NCBI GenBank assembly: GCA_020028535.1
Contig: JAIBHM010000107.1
Coordinates: forward strand, 1 to 6,559
Reading direction: 5' to 3'
Source: Armatimonadota bacterium
GTDB lineage: Bacteria; Sysuimicrobiota; Sysuimicrobiia; Sysuimicrobiales; Kaftiobacteriaceae
DNA: 6,559 nt
Position 1 is the first letter of the stretch, and each line of letters starts with the position of its first letter. A program made the translations under genes and the position numbers. Below, piece after piece: positions 4,397-6,559 of this stretch. Under the pieces are notes generated by a model. It saw only the letters and a program-made list of their open reading frames with translations. It did no database searches and was not told the origin of the DNA.

Positions 4397-6559
4397 GTGT
4401 CTGGTCAGCACGCAACGTGGCCGCTTCGCCTGTCGGCCCTGTTCCCTGTTTCGGGAACGCGCCCGACTGACCTGTCTAAGCCTCTCCGCCGCCTGACACA
4501 CGTCGCGAGCTGGACGGCCCTCCTGCTGCTGCTCGGCACGGGCGTGGCCAGCGCCGCGCCGCAAGACTTCTTCCTCCACGGCACCGGGCCCGACAATAAC
4601 CCGCCCACGCTGCTGCTGAACACCACGGCGCCCACCGCCGCGAGCGCGAAATTCCGCGACTCGGTCGGCATCAATTTCAGCGGCGGGAATCCCTGGAAAG
4701 AGGTCGGCACCTGGCCAGCGGATCCGTCTCTGACGTCGGGGACCCTCACCGCGGCCAGCGACCTGCATGTGTGGCTGGGGTTGAAAAATAGTGATGACCA
4801 GGGCACCAATTTCGATCTCCTGGCCGAACTCTCCAAGAACGGCGTTCTCCTCACCTCGGGCCTCACCCGCTGCCTCACGGGCGTGACCCGCCCGGCCGCC
4901 ACCGCCAAAGAAGTCGCCGTCCCGTTCAGTGGGTTCTCCGCCGTCCCCTTCAACGGCACGAGCGACCAACTCTCGCTCAAGGTCTGGACCCGGATCGGGA
5001 CCAACCCGGACAACACCAAGTGCGCCGGGCACAGTAATGCCGTCGGGCTGCGGGCCTACTTTGATGCGGTCGACCGGCAGGCGCGCGTGGGGGCCACCTT
5101 CGGGGCGGCCAATCCGTTCCCCACTGCCAACCCCGACGGGCCGTACTCCGGCCTCGTGGGGCAGCCCATCCTGTTTGACGGCTCCGGCTCGAGCGACCCG
5201 GATCAGGACCCGTTGACCTTGAGCTGGAACTTCGGGGACGGGCAGACCGGGACCGGGCCCACGCCGTCCCACCCGTACACGGCGCCCGGTAGCTATACGG
5301 TCTCGCTCACGGTGAACGATGGACAGGGGCACACGCACACGGCCACCACCACCGCGCGGATTCTCACGCCACTCACCCAGGCGCGGGTGGGCCACACGGC
5401 GACGCTGCTCCCCAGCGGCGCGGTGCTCCTCACCGGCGGGAGCGGGGTGACGGGCGTCCTGAACACCGCCGAGCGGTTCGATCCGGGGACCCTCACCGCG
5501 ACGGCGCTCGCGGGCACGCTCACCACCGCCCGCACGGAGCACACGGCGACCCTCCTGCCCCAGACGGAAACGCTGCTGATCGCGGGCCAAGACAGCCTGG
5601 GGCTGCTCTTCTCCACGGAGATGTTCAATCCGGGCACGCAGAGCTTCCGGGCCCTGTCTCCCAACGTCCAGACCCTCCGCACCAGCCAGACCGCGACGCT
5701 GCTCCGTGACGGACGGGTGTTGATCACGGGCGGCCAGAGCACTGGCGCCCTGAGCAGCGTCGAAGCGTTCAATGCCCAGACGGTGGTGATCTTCAAGCCG
5801 AGCTATGACCCCGAGCAGGGCAGCTTCACGGTGCTCCCCACTGGGCTCGTCACCGCACGCTGGGACCACACGGCCACGCTCCTCGTGGACGGCCGCATCC
5901 TCATCACCGGCGGGCGCAACGACACGGGCGTGCTCGCCTCCGCCGAGCTCTTTGATCCGGCGACCGAGACATTCACCGCGCTCGCCGCGCCACTGACGAC
6001 GCCGCGCGCTGGACACACCGCAACTCTGCTGCCGGACGGGCGGGTGCTGCTCCTGGGTGGCGACAGCGGCGCCGGGGCGGTGGCCACCGCGGACGTGTTC
6101 ACACCGTCGACCACCAGCTTCAGCGCGATCACGCCCGGGCTGAAGACGGCGCGAGTGAACCACACGGCCACCTTGCTCCCAACCGGGTTTGTGCTCATCA
6201 CGGGCGGACAAAACAGCGGCGGCCTCCTGGCGAGCACCGAGCTGTACACGCCGGTGCCGGCCGATACGATGGCCCCGATCGTGAGTGAGGTCAGCCCGGC
6301 GAGCGGCGCGAGTGGCGTGGACCGCACCGAGCTCCTCGCCGTGCGCTTCTCCGAACCGGTCGACGTGCGGACGCTCACCGCCACCAGTGTCACCCTCTCC
6401 AACGGCGGGCCGGTCACCGCGACGATCAGCCCCGGCGAGCAAGGGCTGATGCTCTTCGTTGTCCCCAGCGCCCCGCTCGCCGCCGGGACGACCTATACGC
6501 TCTCGCTCACCCCGGCCATGACAGACACCTCAGGCCATCCGCTGTCGGCGTTCACCAGC
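4397..6559 (+). CDS. Secreted PKD/Kelch beta-propeller/Big_5 multidomain protein (C-terminus off the right edge)
   Basis: 721 residues are visible with no stop. An in-frame TGA at 4385 bounds the frame, so GTG 4397 is the first good start, with GAGGA 6 nt upstream. A signal peptide has a long N-region with RR at 31-32, a hydrophobic core ALLLLLGTGV (41-50) and likely cleavage after VASA (53), before APQDFF. A beta-rich N-terminal domain (about 54-243) holds the only two Cys of the visible mature part, 159 and 209, a possible disulfide. A PKD domain follows (about 244-325; WNFGDG at 277-282, then the PGSYTVSLTV strand). Six Kelch/galactose-oxidase-like blades (about 326-620) share R..HTATLLPDGRVLITGG, predicting a six-bladed propeller. 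A Big_5 Ig-like domain starts near 626 and reaches the edge. No catalytic residues are recognised. Adhesion, carbohydrate binding or a surface scaffold role is inferred. An alternative CTG start at 4472 would give a shorter, more typical signal peptide but has no ribosome site. Confidence 0.88.
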   Translation, partial: MSGQHATWPLRLSALFPVSGTRPTDLSKPLRRLTHVASWTALLLLLGTGVASAAPQDFFLHGTGPDNNPPTLLLNTTAPTAASAKFRDSVGINFSGGNPWKEVGTWPADPSLTSGTLTAASDLHVWLGLKNSDDQGTNFDLLAELSKNGVLLTSGLTRCLTGVTRPAATAKEVAVPFSGFSAVPFNGTSDQLSLKVWTRIGTNPDNTKCAGHSNAVGLRAYFDAVDRQARVGATFGAANPFPTANPDGPYSGLVGQPILFDGSGSSDPDQDPLTLSWNFGDGQTGTGPTPSHPYTAPGSYTVSLTVNDGQGHTHTATTTARILTPLTQARVGHTATLLPSGAVLLTGGSGVTGVLNTAERFDPGTLTATALAGTLTTARTEHTATLLPQTETLLIAGQDSLGLLFSTEMFNPGTQSFRALSPNVQTLRTSQTATLLRDGRVLITGGQSTGALSSVEAFNAQTVVIFKPSYDPEQGSFTVLPTGLVTARWDHTATLLVDGRILITGGRNDTGVLASAELFDPATETFTALAAPLTTPRAGHTATLLPDGRVLLLGGDSGAGAVATADVFTPSTTSFSAITPGLKTARVNHTATLLPTGFVLITGGQNSGGLLASTELYTPVPADTMAPIVSEVSPASGASGVDRTELLAVRFSEPVDVRTLTATSVTLSNGGPVTATISPGEQGLMLFVVPSAPLAAGTTYTLSLTPAMTDTSGHPLSAFTS
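4441..4458 (+). repeat. Small perfect hairpin early in the Kelch gene
   Basis: GTTCCC (4441-4446) and GGGAAC (4453-4458) are exact complements with a 6-nt loop, 44 nt after the GTG start. It may add structure near the start of the message, or be incidental to coding. Confidence 0.3.
5372..6253 (+). repeat. Six Kelch-coding repeats, 147-bp period with one 33-bp expansion
   Basis: The conserved position of the HTATLL motif falls at residues 333, 382, 431, 491, 540 and 589. Four intervals are exactly 49 residues (147 bp); the interval from the third to the fourth is 60 residues. The third copy has Gln in place of His (QTATLL). DNA similarity is strongest in the motif codons, and copies are clearly diverged, which suggests old internal duplication held by selection on the fold. 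Confidence 0.85.

Noticed and set aside
5372..6253. 147-bp periodic repeats as a possible CRISPR-like or satellite array
   Set aside because: The period is a multiple of three, the repeats are diverged, and they encode Kelch blades in frame.
4316..6442. 708-codon open frame on the minus strand
   Set aside because: It is antisense to the Kelch protein gene. Its translation is Arg/Gly/Glu-rich low-complexity sequence with no domain, as expected opposite GC-rich codons, while the plus frame shows a signal peptide, PKD, Kelch and Big_5.

Overview
The window is GC-rich bacterial chromosome with long open frames on both strands. It carries four credible genes: two on the minus strand at the left, and two on the plus strand in the middle and right. 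The first and last genes run off the window. The organism cannot be named from this sequence. High GC, an RlmL-type rRNA methyltransferase without the RlmK half, and a Kelch/PKD secreted protein would fit Nitrospirota, Methylomirabilota or related environmental lineages, but this is a weak inference.

Left block (1-1893, minus strand): a two-gene operon. The upstream gene encodes an alpha/beta hydrolase whose nucleophile elbow carries Cys instead of Ser. After 28 bp comes an acetoacetate decarboxylase-family protein, cut by the left edge. Both have good Shine-Dalgarno sequences. A sigma70-like promoter (TTGTCT, 17 bp, TATAGG) lies upstream of the hydrolase, and a perfect 9-bp inverted repeat encloses its -10 box. 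The hydrolase resembles the hydrolase domain found with GMC-type (cholesterol oxidase-like) oxidoreductases, so the pair may process a lipid, sterol or keto-acid-like substrate.

Middle (2164-3363, plus strand): a divergently transcribed THUMP-domain methyltransferase of the RlmL (23S rRNA m2G) family, with two inverted repeats just ahead of its start.

About 1 kb without a credible gene follows (3364-4396). It holds a perfect 13-bp hairpin with an alternative long-range pairing, a GC-rich palindrome, a 16-nt near-perfect direct repeat bounding about 220 bp, and a promoter-like pair whose -35 lies in the second copy of that repeat.

Right block (4397-6559 and beyond, plus strand): a large secreted protein starting at GTG. 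It has a signal peptide, an N-terminal beta-rich domain with two Cys, a PKD domain, six Kelch-like blades with a 49-residue period, and a Big_5 Ig-like domain at the window edge. Its Shine-Dalgarno sequence is buried in a 16-bp hairpin, the most striking regulatory candidate here.
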